Shown here: positions 50,529-61,762 of the stretch, piece by piece
Numbering within the stretch: the first letter of the stretch is position 1
Layout: every line of letters begins with the position of its first letter
Assembly: GCA_949318235.1 (NCBI GenBank)
Contig: OX439132.1
Span: 30,454,243 to 30,518,242 of the forward strand
Origin: Ecdyonurus torrentis
Lineage: Eukaryota > Arthropoda > Insecta > Ephemeroptera > Heptageniidae
Direction of reading: 5' to 3'
DNA: 64,000 bases
The notes under the pieces: generated by a model
What the model was told of the DNA's origin: nothing
Databases searched by the model: none
The model's input: the letters and a program-made list of their open reading frames with translations, nothing else
Made by a program: the position numbers and the translations under genes

Positions 50529-51760
50529 AACAATACATTGCTAAAACATTTAATTGACTAGGAAGCTTGAACATCTTATTTAAATATTCATAATCTTGAC
50601 ACTATAATGCAGCACATAAAAAGTCCTGAGATTCTAACAATGTTGGCGATAGGTCGACTTTTTGAACAATCGCCCAAAATGACGTACCTGTTTGTATTAT
50701 ACAAATAATCGATTGTTGGATTTTCAAATGACCTTAAAGCATTCTTAAATTCTCCGGACTGTATCTTACTACTGAAAACAAATTATAATTTAAGTAAAAA
50801 ATATAAATAAATAATGATGAAAGTATAAATTTTGTAAGTTAAAAAGTCTGTAAAGTATATTTATGTTAAGTAAAATGTTAATAATTTAAACTTTGCATTA
50901 TTGAAGTTAAAATATTATTATAGATATAAAATAAAAATGTAGATAAGTTTCTGCACTAAAAACGACATTGAAATAGCTCCTGCAAAGTTTTCCAACGCAA
51001 CCAGTAGAGCAGATTGGTGCAACTGGTTGCATAACAACAATCTCTGCAGGGGCTTACATTGCGGTAAGATGAATATTCACGCCTTAAAACTCGTACAGTC
51101 TTTGTGGTTACTCCAAGATTATGAGACTGTGAGAGATTTACTTTACTGTCTTAATTAATTATTTCGTATAATAAAATTTTATACAAGACCTCTTATTACA
51201 AACCACTAGATGCGAAAAGTAGAATTCTGTAATGCTTACGATTTAAAGTAGATGCAAAGAGGTAAAACAGCAATGCATATTTTACAAAAACTATAAGTTA
51301 AACAAAACGCAACTTTAGTTTATGATTTCAACATTTCTCCGTTAAATTTATATGGTTTGTAAGTAATTTGATATAAAAAATGTCATTTTTAGTGCTTCTT
51401 TTCTGAAAAGAACATTTACTGTATATTGCAAAATTTCATAGCAAACGTTCACAAAATAATAATATAAATAATTTTATAAAAAAATTAAATGATAAATATA
51501 TTAAGTATTAAATATAAATGCATGGTTTGTTGGAAGTAAAGCATAGAACTATAAACTATGACAATCAATCAAGATGTCACGTGGTATTATAAGTAAAAAA
51601 ATTCTTTTGTCTCTTAAGAATCACGTTAGTAAAAAGGAAGCGAAGAGTTCATCACAAAAAGAACGGAAACTAATGTCTTTTCTCAAACAACTAAACTCTC
51701 TTCCTAGTGAATTTACAATTTCCGAGTACTGAAAAAAAAAGAAGAAGAAAAAAGAAAATG
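50529..51760. other. Gene-free AT-rich DNA with one nested hairpin
   Basis: Apart from the hairpin at 50975-51055, nothing recognised. Confidence 0.6.
50975..51055. repeat. Nested inverted repeat (~80-nt stem-loop)
   Basis: Inner stem GCAACCAGT (50997-51005) and ACTGGTTGC (51022-51030) pair perfectly over 9 bp around a 16-base loop. Outer arms AGCTCCTGCAAAG (50975-50987) and CTCTGCAGGGGCT (about 51042-51054) pair over 13 positions with one mismatch and one G-U type pair. The arms are separated by an internal loop of about 9 against 11 bases, so the shape is not that of a typical microRNA precursor. Confidence 0.7.

Positions 51761-51791
<31 letters not shown>
51761..51791. repeat. Poly(A) run
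   Basis: 31 A following a purine-rich AAAGAAGAAG lead-in from 51732. Confidence 0.95.
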
Positions 51792-51793
<2 letters not shown>

Positions 51794-52832
51794 TAGAGAA
51801 ACTAAAAAATGAAGTTTGGATTTACAGTACGCGTTTGATAAAATGGGAAACTTGCTATTTCAACATAATGTACTCTATTTATAAAAGAGATAACATAATA
51901 TTTGTTAAGTCTATACATACTTATATTATAAATAAATTATACTATGTATCTCTGTATGTTAATATTTCACAATTTTTTTTTCCTCGACATGTTACACTTT
52001 AATATTTCTTGTCATTATGCCAACAATGCTCTATAACTTTTTAGCACGATTGTTGAGTTGCTATGCAAAATGTTTGAAGATTCGTTTTCCATACATAGTT
52101 ACTAAATAAGTACATACTGGGGATACATGCAGTAGCCTCTTCAAAAGTTATTAGAATCAATAACTAATTTCCGTGTTTTCATACATCAAGGGAACTTTTT
52201 CAAAATTACTAACAGAATACAAACTTTTTTTTAATGGCTTCATTTCTAAAACTAATCTACAAAATTTGAGTTTAAAAAAACAAATCTTTTTCAATAAAGT
52301 TGAAGAATGTTGTTTAAATTTTCCTATTTAGTTTTTAGAATGGGATGTTTTGAAATATAAAATATGAATCGACAAAATAATGTCAAATACTAATATTCAA
52401 ACAGCAAAAAAGTGACATATATTTTATTATTAAATTAATATAGTTATGTATTTTTTGAATTGACAATAAGAAAAAATTCAGGGATTCAAACTAAAAAGTG
52501 TGGAAGCAAAGTAACAACCTCTAATATTTTTATGTATTCTATTTTTGATCAAAAGTTTAATCAGCCTAAATGTTCTTGATTTCAAAATTACGTGCACCAA
52601 AATTCTTTTATATATGTATATATATATATATACATATGCATATATAGATATTTAGATTTGTTTTAAACAAATACGATGCGATAATTTGAAAATGGCTTAC
52701 ACAAGTTAATTCTTTATTTGTTAATAATTAAGAGAGATGGAGTTTTAAATTTTTGTAATAAAAACAGCGCTTTTAAGGCTTGGGATTTAAAAAAATAAAA
52801 ATAAATAAATTGTAAGAATGGGTATAAAAGTT

Positions 52833-52868
<36 letters not shown>

Positions 52869-53941
52869 AGTTGTTACCCAACAAGCTGACAGATATAAAA
52901 ACGATTGGAGCACAATTCTTGCATATATAAATATTTAGATCCTAAAAAAAAAAATTGTATAATATGACATAGAACGTCATTTTTATCATTCCCATCTGTA
53001 CAATAAAGATAAAACACAATGGCGTAATATGCTCGTGACGCATTGACAAAACGGGGAAAAAAAATACTTTATTGCCTTCGTAACAAAAAAGTTCGCTGAA
53101 CCGCTATTAAATTTTGTTGTATGCATAAATTGAGCAAATAAATATTGATAGTTAATTGATTTTACTCAAACATTGACTTAATCAAACTATTTTTTAATAA
53201 TTTGTATATTAAATAAAAATTATTGATAATTTTAAAATCAACGAATATTCTAGATTCATGTTATTTTCAGTTTGCTCTTTATAATTTCAGTATAATTTCT
53301 CGGATCTTTTTTTATTATTTTTAGAATATATAATTATATTCTATAAACAGTTTTTCTTAAAGTGGCTGTAGTTTATTTGACTGCCTTATGGTTGTAATAA
53401 AACTATAAAATATTAAATAAAAAAGAATTTAATATTGTGTCATGAAAAATATATAATGTTTTAGATTAAAGTTAAAGCTATTATTTTTATGGTAAAATGT
53501 TCATAATATTCTTTCGGGAGTAATATTTCACGTTGAAAAATTTATTGTGAATATACTCTATTTTATTTCAGACTTATTTTTTTGTATAAAAGTAACTTTT
53601 GCAGTAAGAAGAGTGAATTATATGTAGATATTTAAACCATATATTCTGACCATCAAAATGAGGTTTTAGGTTAACGTATAGAATCCTGTACATACAAAAA
53701 ATATTTATTTCATTGCTCTACAGGAATTCTAATTATCTGTATAAATATTTTAATTAGGGAGTAGATTATCAAAGGTTACCGACTTATAGATTGAAAATAG
53801 TTCCTTACATTATTTATCACAATAATTTATTTCTACCTTCATGACTATATATAAAAAAAAATGTAAATATTTAATTGATTTGAAAACGTATTTTTTGCCT
53901 TAAAAATTAATTATTTTTTAAATTTTTATTTCAGTAAGGAT
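51792..53941. other. Gene-free AT-rich DNA
   Basis: Holds a short TA tract near 52613-52632 and a 32-base T run at 52834-52865. No gene or dispersed repeat recognised. Confidence 0.6.
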
Positions 53942-54429
53942 TTAAAGGCGTAGAACATCTTGAACAAAAAAATTGTCTAATTATTGATAATTAACTAGAT
54001 GGACTTTGCCTTTTTAATTATCCTTTTGAGCAACTCCCTATGTTTTGACTATTTTCATGTCTATACAATTTCTTTTGCTCACTAAATATTCATAATTATT
54101 ATTATATCCTAACATACCTAAATATCAACGTTGATTTGGCTGGAGTCTACCAGTCTACCCTCTACCAGTCTCTAATAAATATCTACAAAAAGTCATTAAT
54201 TTCTAATATTATTCTCCATTCACGAAATGGCAGATACGGTTTTATGACGTCACAGCTTGCCTGTATCCACGCGCGTGAACCAGTGAGCTGTGATGTCGTA
54301 AAACTGCATCTGCCATTTCAAGAGTGGAAAACAAATTAGAAATCCATGACTCCAGCAAAATCAACTTTGATATTTAGGTATGTAAGGATGTTAGACAAGA
54401 TTTTTGTTCAAAGTGTTCTACACCTTTAA
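53942..54429. mobile_element. MITE-2 copy c (palindrome with two nested insertions)
   Basis: Left end TTAAAGGCGTAGAACATCTT and right end AAGTGTTCTACACCTTTAA, TTAA at both boundaries. The left arm is interrupted twice: about 125 bp between TTGTCTAAT (near 53981) and ATATCCTAAC (near 54105), and about 47 bp between GGAGTC (near 54147) and ATTAATTTC (near 54196), the second flanked by AGTC on both sides. The remaining arms pair around the centre CACGCGCGTG. TGACGTCA is intact in the left arm (54245-54252) and decayed in the right. Confidence 0.9.
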
Positions 54430-54958
54430 ATTAACTCAGAATCAGCACTATTCTTTAAATTATTGGTATTTAAGTTTAAAGCTTCAAAAGTTAAAGATTT
54501 AATTTTTACTTTAAATTAGTTTTAGATTGCATAACTATGAATTCAATTTTGTTAATATTTTATTTCCAAGGAATGTATGTTTTCATATAAATGAATGGTA
54601 CTGCAATAAATATTTATATGTTGTATCATTATATGTACTGAATAAAACATTCTTTCTCTGTATTCGTGAAATATTCATTTAAAAAATTCTACAGTTCATT
54701 AATTAGTATTAATTCATTAATTAAGTATTAAGTATTATATAAGTTCATTATTAGTATTATATAGAAAAAATATTACATTAAGTTTTACTTTGTCAATCTT
54801 TGTTTAACTGGAAGTACGTTTGACTTAATTTTGGGTTATCATGTTTGTTAATACAATTTTTTTTTGTCAGATACAGTATAGTTCTTCCGGCAATTTGAAT
54901 TCAAAACAACATAAAATGTCATCACTTCTCTTAAGTTTGTATTGATACTGAGAATAAT

Positions 54959-54959
<1 letters not shown>
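54430..54959. other. Gene-free AT-rich DNA
   Basis: A local duplication of TTCATTAATTAGTATTA-like sequence lies at about 54696-54765. No gene recognised. Confidence 0.6.

Positions 54960-54990
<31 letters not shown>
54960..54990. repeat. (GA)n microsatellite
   Basis: About 30 bases of pure GA. Confidence 0.95.
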
Positions 54991-54992
<2 letters not shown>

Positions 54993-55924
54993 AAAAGTTC
55001 TTTGTTAAATCATTCAAGTGTTAAACATGAAATTTATTACAACGATGATGACAAGCGAGTGATTTCTCTCTCTACCTGACAATACTTTTACCTTTCAGTA
55101 GACTTTATACTTGAAGTAAATGACAAATTAGTCACGTGACTTCAAAGAAAATCTACACTTCATTACATACTATGACTTGACAGAACAAACATACTTTCTC
55201 TCTCTCTCTTTCTGTGTTCTTTTCAAGTGTGTCAAATTAAAAGTTACGTACGTACTACGTATGCGGACTGCTTGTCATAAAATGTTTGCAAACAAATGTC
55301 ATACAAACATATCTAACTTTCTTTGACACTTTAACGACTCTGTTACTGGCATATTTAATGTATTTTCAATTCTCTGAATAGTTATTGAGTTTTTCAAATT
55401 TTATTGCTTTATTATTATGAATATAATTTACTAATTTTTAGTTGTTAATAAATTCATGGAATTTGATAATTTTTTAAAATTCAGTTTGTTTATTTTTCAT
55501 CTCAAGAGACGTCAAAAATAGTAAACAGACAAAGTTAAAATAAATATTCTTGAACTTTAGAGTAAAATATTCAAAATAATTCAGTTTGTGCAAATAAATA
55601 TTGCTCAAAAGTGTATAAATAAAAAAGATTATACATAAAAAAGGAAATAAAAACATATACGCATACAAATATGGATGGAATGGCCTTACTTTTTATAATA
55701 TTGTTTATAAAAAAAAAAAAAAAATCTGACATAAGAAATGAAATATTGTATCCGTATTAAACGGAAATAAAACTTTTAAATTTTGTTCATGTTTAAATTT
55801 AATAAAACTAAAATACTTAACATTAACGCAATTTTTGTTATTATTTAGCAAAGAAAACAAATATTATTATATCCATTGTTACATTTTCTTATGTGAAACT
55901 GTTTGAATTCAAAGGTGATATTTA
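54991..55924. other. Gene-free AT-rich DNA
   Basis: Short CT run at 55197-55209 and a 16-base A run at 55709-55724. No gene recognised. Confidence 0.6.
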
Positions 55925-56036
55925 AAAACGTCCTAACTCAAGGTGTACAAAGTATCACAAATGTCCTAACTGATATTTTTTAACATAGGACATACTGTAT
56001 GTGTTACACTTTGGATACATTGAGAAAGGACATTTT
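55925..56036. repeat. ~110-bp imperfect palindrome
   Basis: AACGTCCTAACTCAAGGTGT on the left matches the complement of the right end (AATGTCCTTTCTCAATGTAT). Inside this, ACAAAGTATCAC matches CCAAAGTGTAACAC, and ATGTCCTA / TAGGACAT forms an 8-bp perfect inner stem (55971-55978, 55985-55993). It is probably a very short MITE remnant; no TTAA or TA boundary is evident. Confidence 0.6.
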
Positions 56037-57387
56037 GCAGGATCACAGTCGATATACATGCTATGTTTTTACTAAAATATACTTTTGCATATTGTAATTT
56101 AATACAACATTAATACCAACCATCCTGACTAATATTGTAAGACAACTTGTGTAATATAGACAGTCTCTAGTTTGTAACTACTGTCTACTTTAATAATATA
56201 TTCTATGCGACTTACTAGATATATGTGACCTAAATTAAAGAAACATACCGTGGTTTATACAAGTATATACAATTACAAAAGCATTTGATAGTTATAAGCA
56301 GTCTTGTTGCTTGAAAAGCCCATAAAGTAGAGTTTAAATTTCATTTAAACAAAACAAGACTTTAACTGAAATTAATTGTACATACAAGTTGAGTAAACTG
56401 CTTTTTTCTATACATATATAATATAATATATATTATATAATTTTAATTACTTTATACTTTTTTTTCTATCTTTACATTTTTGTTTTTAATAAATTAGATT
56501 CTTACTTTTATATATTTTTACTTCAATAAGATTAAGTCTGTACAGTTTTTGTTTAATAATATACTAAAAAAATATAAAATAATATTTCAGTATATAAAAA
56601 ATATTTAAAAATATAATTAAATATTATAATCTTTATAAAATGTTAGCTATATATTTTACCTTTAAAAAATTTGGTTGTGGTTTGTTTAAAAGGAAAATTA
56701 TTTCTGCACGGAACATAATATTTTTTTTTATTAGAGATCTAAATATAGGAATTAAATACAATATACAGTATAGATGAAGAGATTATGAAATTGGTATTTA
56801 GATAAATAATGGTAAAACAGTATATTTATGCTGATTACAGAGTATTTTTTTAATACTACCTTTTTTTTAATGTCATAATATTTCATCTTACATTTATCCG
56901 ACCAAGCCCGAGACTTTACTATGGTTTGTTTCTATGTTTACATGTTTGTACATCACGTTATATTATTTCTTATTTAACTATTAAATGGAATTCAACAAAA
57001 AAATCATTATGTAGAATTTTAGAATAATTATTGAGAAAATAAAAATTATGTATTTTGTGTTGACATGCAATTTTTTTAACAGGGCATAAAATACGTCTTT
57101 TTTTTTCTTTTAACCACAGCTACTAGCCTCCATAGTTTTTTTCTTTATTTTTTCCCTTCTTTTTTAATATTTTACAAGCAATTTTCACAAAATACTACCT
57201 TTAAGTATAATATTTAATTGCTAACAGAATTCTTGAACTTTCTTTGAACCTAGGAGGCAAAAGTCTATTATAAATTAAAACTAATAGTGATTCATATAAA
57301 GCCATAGGTTATTCATTAAATTGTATTTTAAATAATTTAATGATCAACTTTTTAATGCCAATTTTCATGTTATGAGGCATTTTCGAT

Positions 57388-57390
<3 letters not shown>
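56037..57390. other. Gene-free AT-rich DNA
   Basis: Nothing recognised. A TAAAGCCATAGG near 57298 resembles a MITE-1 end but stands alone. Confidence 0.6.
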
Positions 57391-57455
<65 letters not shown>

Positions 57456-57483
57456 ACTCTCTCTCTCTCTCTCTCTCTCTCTC
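57391..57483. repeat. (CT)n microsatellite
   Basis: About 92 bases of CT with interruptions TTT and CAC in the middle. Confidence 0.97.
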
Positions 57484-58163
57484 CTTGGTAAAAATATTTC
57501 TTCAAATTTAAAACAATTCTTGGATACTTTGACTGAACTTTGTTGAGACTCAACTGTAATTTTTTTTAATTTAATAATGGTACACTAACTAATTATGAAA
57601 AAAAAAATTACATTTTGTTTTGCAATTATTTTAATTGATAATTGTTGTTTTCTTCTTCTCCTTCTTTATGTATATATTTAGTTTGTCCAAAATCCTTATT
57701 GATTTTATTTCATTAACTTTTAAACAGTTATATTTCGGAAAATAAGTGAAATATAGGAAGCAAAGTAAAACTTTTCCGAAGCTTTTCCTTAAGTTATGAC
57801 AAAATGTCTCCCTTTTTCTTTATAAACTTCATGAAACTGATATGTTGCTTTTAGGCGCAATTGGCTTTTAAATTTTATCTTGAAGTAACAAAGAAACAAA
57901 GGAAGCCTGTGACCTGAGAACAACAATTTTCTACTTTGTCAACATGCTATCAAGTTATATTAACGATGTTTTGCGTACACAAAGCTTTGAGAAATGCGTA
58001 ATAATAAATATTTATTTTTAACAAACGAGTAATTTGTGCTATTTGTTTTTAAACACACAATATTATTCTGTTGAAAATCTTTTAAAATATCAAAACAAAA
58101 AGCACATTCTTAATTATGATTAAATGCACTAATTTTTAAAATACAAATAATTTGCTATTGATG
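57484..58163. other. Gene-free AT-rich DNA
   Basis: Nothing recognised. Confidence 0.6.
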
Positions 58164-58457
58164 TATAGACCAGTTGCACTCATATTTAAAAGCCACCATT
58201 TTGTTGGTTAGGAATATACAGGCCAGCATAGGAAAAATGTCATTTTTATTTTGTAACAGCAAACGAAGCTTTAAACCTCAATCTAAGCCTAATTGCTTGC
58301 TCTTAATAAGCTAGAAGAATATCAGAAAAATGCTTACAATTAAAATATACTTATATTTTGCGACAAATAAGTGAAATTGACGTTTCCTCTATGCTGAACA
58401 ATACATTAGGCACCACAAACATAGCGTCAAAGCGTAAGGATGTGAAAGGGGTCTATA
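58164..58457 (+). mobile_element. MITE-5 copy b (diverged)
   Basis: Left end TATAGACCAGTTGCACTCAT and complement of right end TATAGACCCCTTTCACATCC. Blocks in the same order as copy a: CACCATTTTGTTGGTTAGGA, GGCCAGCATAGGAAAAATGT, TCCTCTATGCTGAACAATAC and CGTCAAAGCG. The CRE of copy a is not intact here. The right terminus lies in a 34-bp tandem duplication (58450-58517). Confidence 0.7.
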
Positions 58458-58517
58458 AATTCTATATTTTTTAACCTATCAAAGGTTTATAAGTTCTATA
58501 TTTTTTAACCTATCAAA
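58450..58517 (+). repeat. 34-bp tandem duplication at a MITE end
   Basis: Unit 1 (58450-58483) starts GGTCTATAAATTC and unit 2 (58484-58517) starts GGTTTATAAGTTC; both end TTTTTTAACCTATCAAA. Only two substitutions separate the units. Confidence 0.95.
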
Positions 58518-60088
58518 GGTTTTTGGATGTGAAGAAAAAAATGTGTACTTTGAGTTAAAAAAAAATATATAGACACATAATTACTAAGCTTGAAATTTTA
58601 CTTCCATGATTAGGAACTATACCACTTGCTCAATTTGTCAAAAGTAAATGGATAATACTTGTACATTGAAATGTTTTTCTAAGGTCTATTATTTCATTTT
58701 TCTTGACTATGAGTTTTATAATGTAACAGAACAGTCTCAATCTCAATTGTAATTATTTTTTCAATTACTTTTAGTTAGTAAAGTGTCATTATTGAATATA
58801 AAGCTATCTTCAGCTATTTTATTTTGAACAGAGAAATACAGCATTTTGGTTGTTGTTAGTATGTAAATCTGCCTACACTGTGACAGCCCGTAGTTTATCT
58901 CTTTTGCTGACAATGAGAAATTTCACGGACAAATGAGAACTGAAATCTACCATCTGCTCTCGGCAATTAAAATCCCAGCTGTATTCTTGCTTGGACTTTG
59001 CAAGATCATAAAAGTTTAGTAGTGTCTCATAAGATGCTGTATTATACTGAAATTAAATTTAAACGGAATTCTGTTAGTAGTTTTAAATACAAGTATACTT
59101 TTTAATTTGTTTAAATATTCCGGAAAACTTCAGTTGTATTTATATACTTATTACGCTTTTGTAACAATATTAAGTCAGTATGCAGGTGCTATTTTGTAAC
59201 TGTAACTAGATGATTTTGTTATTTTTGTCTATTTTAATTTTAAAAAATGTATATTTTGACCATTATAGAATAAAAGATCATTGATAATTTTAATAACATA
59301 TAATATCTTAAATGATTAAAAAAAACTAAATAAAGCTATTTTTGAGTGGTAAAAAATGATTATCAAATTAAGTTTTAATTTAAAATTAATTATTTTTCGG
59401 ATAATTGAAATGTGTATTTTTTTGTGTAATATGTGTTTAAAAAATAATAATAATGATTTAAAAATATTATTTCCAAATATATTTATGTTTTTCTTAAAAA
59501 CGTCTACAGGAATGTCAAATTTTACAATTTTAGTTTTCTCCGAGTGGATGATATAGAAAGTATAAAATGACGTCATAGTGATTATAAACAGCCCGAGGGA
59601 AGAACGAATACAATCTCTAAACCTTCCAAAACCAATTCACCCAAAACTGAAAGAAAAATTGTGATAGATAGTGGCTATGAAAGAAAAAGAAAAACAGGGT
59701 CATCACCCGTGGGATTTTAACTAACTAACTTTGTTACGATATATAGACTGGTTTGAGTTTGCTATTGTAATTTTTTTTCTAATTATTATTCTCGTGGTAA
59801 TTCTGATGAAGTAATAAATACAAATTGATTTTAAGATTTAATTTAAAATAATAATAATAAGTCATCAATAACAATAAAATAGTAATAAATACTAATAGTA
59901 TGAAAATAATCTAGAAAAAAAAGCTGCATCCAAACGGTATATTAAAAACGTAATTACTTAATCATGAAATATTAAACCTTCTATGCTTTTATAACGGAAA
60001 ATATTTCAAAGAGATTTTAAAATATAACATTAAAATGATTATAAAATATAAAAATAAGCAAATGAAACCTCGATGGAGTCAAGAATAC
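58518..60088. other. Gene-free AT-rich DNA
   Basis: A slightly GC-richer stretch at 58870-59010 is unrecognised. Two overlapping antisense frames of 66 and 86 residues at 59316-59576 are AT-rich chance frames. A TATAAAATGACGTCA motif lies at 59561-59575. No gene recognised. Confidence 0.6.
59561..59575 (+). promoter_or_regulatory. TATAAAA directly abutting a CRE palindrome
   Basis: TATAAAA (59561-59567) is followed without a gap by TGACGTCA (59568-59575). This is the only exact CRE in the window outside a MITE or the tandem duplication at 8.8 kb. No transcript is identifiable next to it, so the regulatory role is speculative. Confidence 0.2.
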
Positions 60089-60340
60089 TTAAAGGAGTCG
60101 AACATTTTGAACAAAAAAGTTGTCTAATATCCTAACAAACCTGAAAATCAACGTTGATTTGGCCGGAGTCACTGAATTATAATTTATTTTCCACTCACAA
60201 AATGACGTCAGTGCCCGCTCGCGCTATTTTGTGAATGGAAAATAAATTAGAAATCAATTACTTTAGCCAAATCAACGTTGATTTTCAGGTTTGTTAAGAT
60301 ATTGGACAAATTTTTTGTCCAAGGTGTTCTACGCCTTTAA
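60089..60340. mobile_element. MITE-2 copy d (shortest, 252 bp)
   Basis: Left end TTAAAGGAGTCGAACATTTT and right end AAGGTGTTCTACGCCTTTAA with TTAA at both boundaries. The central ACGCGCGT segment and one CRE arm are deleted, leaving a single TGACGTCA at 60203-60210 and the junction GCCCGCTCGCGC. The outer arms AAAATCAACGTTGATTTGGC / GCCAAATCAACGTTGATTTT remain nearly perfect. Confidence 0.94.
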
Positions 60341-61152
60341 ATGAACTAAAATAATCTGTTCCTTAAATTATAAAATAATGTGTAAATGATTACAATTTTA
60401 TTTACATGACAAATAACGGATACAAAATATATAATGATACGCAAATCTTATAATATGTTTAGCATAAATCTTTAAGTAAAATGAATTTACATTAACACAA
60501 TATACATTAATTTTGATTTAAAATTAAATTAATAATTTATTTATCATTATTACGTTTTATTTCTTTATCGATTAGAAAACATTAAAATTTAATATTGAAA
60601 AAGCAATTATTTTACCGTGAAAATATAATGATATAATTTGTATTTTATACTAATATTTCCACATTATATAACTGTATGATATAAATTATTAAATTTATAA
60701 GAAGAAAAGCCATTAATTTTCAATAAAATATAAAACTATTAAAGCTTAAAGTAATTGCTTTTAACGTTTAGGTATGTATTATATTATTATGCAGTGAAAA
60801 TTTCTCACCACTTGTAAATTACATGCTCTAAAGTAGAGTATTTAAAACGTAAAATAAAGGTAAATGCGTTTAGTCATTTAGTATAATCAAGTGTGGAAAA
60901 ATTAACAAACGTTTTGTGTTTTTTTGTAAACTGCTCGTAATTGCAAAGTCAAATACTTTAATGCTGTATGTATTGTATTTAGTAGAAAATATAATTATAA
61001 AAGTGAAACATTGTTACGTTAGTGTATTTTTATATTAGTTTTTCTAGCGATCAATTATCTACCGTGAACTGAGTACTAATTATACTTATAGAAAAGACAA
61101 TCAAGTACACAAATTTTCTGAGTATTTCCTCGAATGTTTAATGTAAAGCAAA
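60341..61152. other. Gene-free AT-rich DNA
   Basis: Nothing recognised. Confidence 0.6.
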
Positions 61153-61442
61153 TTAATGGCTTCTCCTACAATCAAGATCGACGAAATTTTTTCGATTGTT
61201 ATAAAAAACCATTAAAAACCTCAAATGGACCACTTGCCATCAAATGTTTTTAATTGTTGCAACGTGTGAGTGAAAACAATATTTCCATAAGAAATGCACT
61301 GAGAATATTTTGAATTATATTAAAAATTTCGTACATTTCCAATTACATGTGTTGCTATGGAAGGAACATTTTCGTGGTTGATCCGTTGCTTTAAGATTTA
61401 TTCTTATAGGTTGATCATGCTTGTAGGAGAAACAACCGTTAC
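61153..61442. mobile_element. MITE-7, probable TTAA element (~290 bp)
   Basis: Left end TTAATGGCTTCTCCTACAAT, complement of right end GTAACGGTTGTTTCTCCTAC. TTCTCCTACAA and GATCRAC form the inverted ends with a 3-base length difference. The right TTAA appears to have mutated to TTAC. The interior is not palindromic and has no coding capacity. One copy is seen. Confidence 0.5.
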
Positions 61443-61712
61443 TATAGTTTGCTGTAGTTTAATGTAAAAATGTAACACTTATTTTAAAGATTTTTCCCCA
61501 AAATTTATCTTGTTTTCAGCATAATATCTGCACTTTTACAACAAAACACTGTGTTCATTGCTATGTAGTGCAATATAGACTTTGCCGTGGAGCTCTATTT
61601 CTCTTGCATTCATAAGTAATTTTTCCGTACAACGTAGTTGAGCCAACATAGTTATCAGTATCTTCTTAATTTTTGGATAAACAAACTTTTTTATTGAAAT
61701 TAGGTATTGAGT

Positions 61713-61713
<1 letters not shown>

Positions 61714-61758
<45 letters not shown>
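61714..61758. repeat. Poly(T) run, 45 bases
   Basis: The longest homopolymer in the window. No retroelement body is recognisable on its right side, where a minus-strand element with a poly(A) tail would lie. Confidence 0.97.

Positions 61759-61762
<4 letters not shown>

Noticed and set aside
57298..57325. Solo MITE-1 end (TAAAGCCATAGG)
   Set aside because: Only about 11 bases match and no other MITE-1 block follows, so chance is likely.
61714..61758. Poly(A) tail of a minus-strand retroelement
   Set aside because: The sequence to its right has no reverse-transcriptase, tRNA-like promoter or similarity to the SINE-like copies; homopolymers are common here without retroelements.
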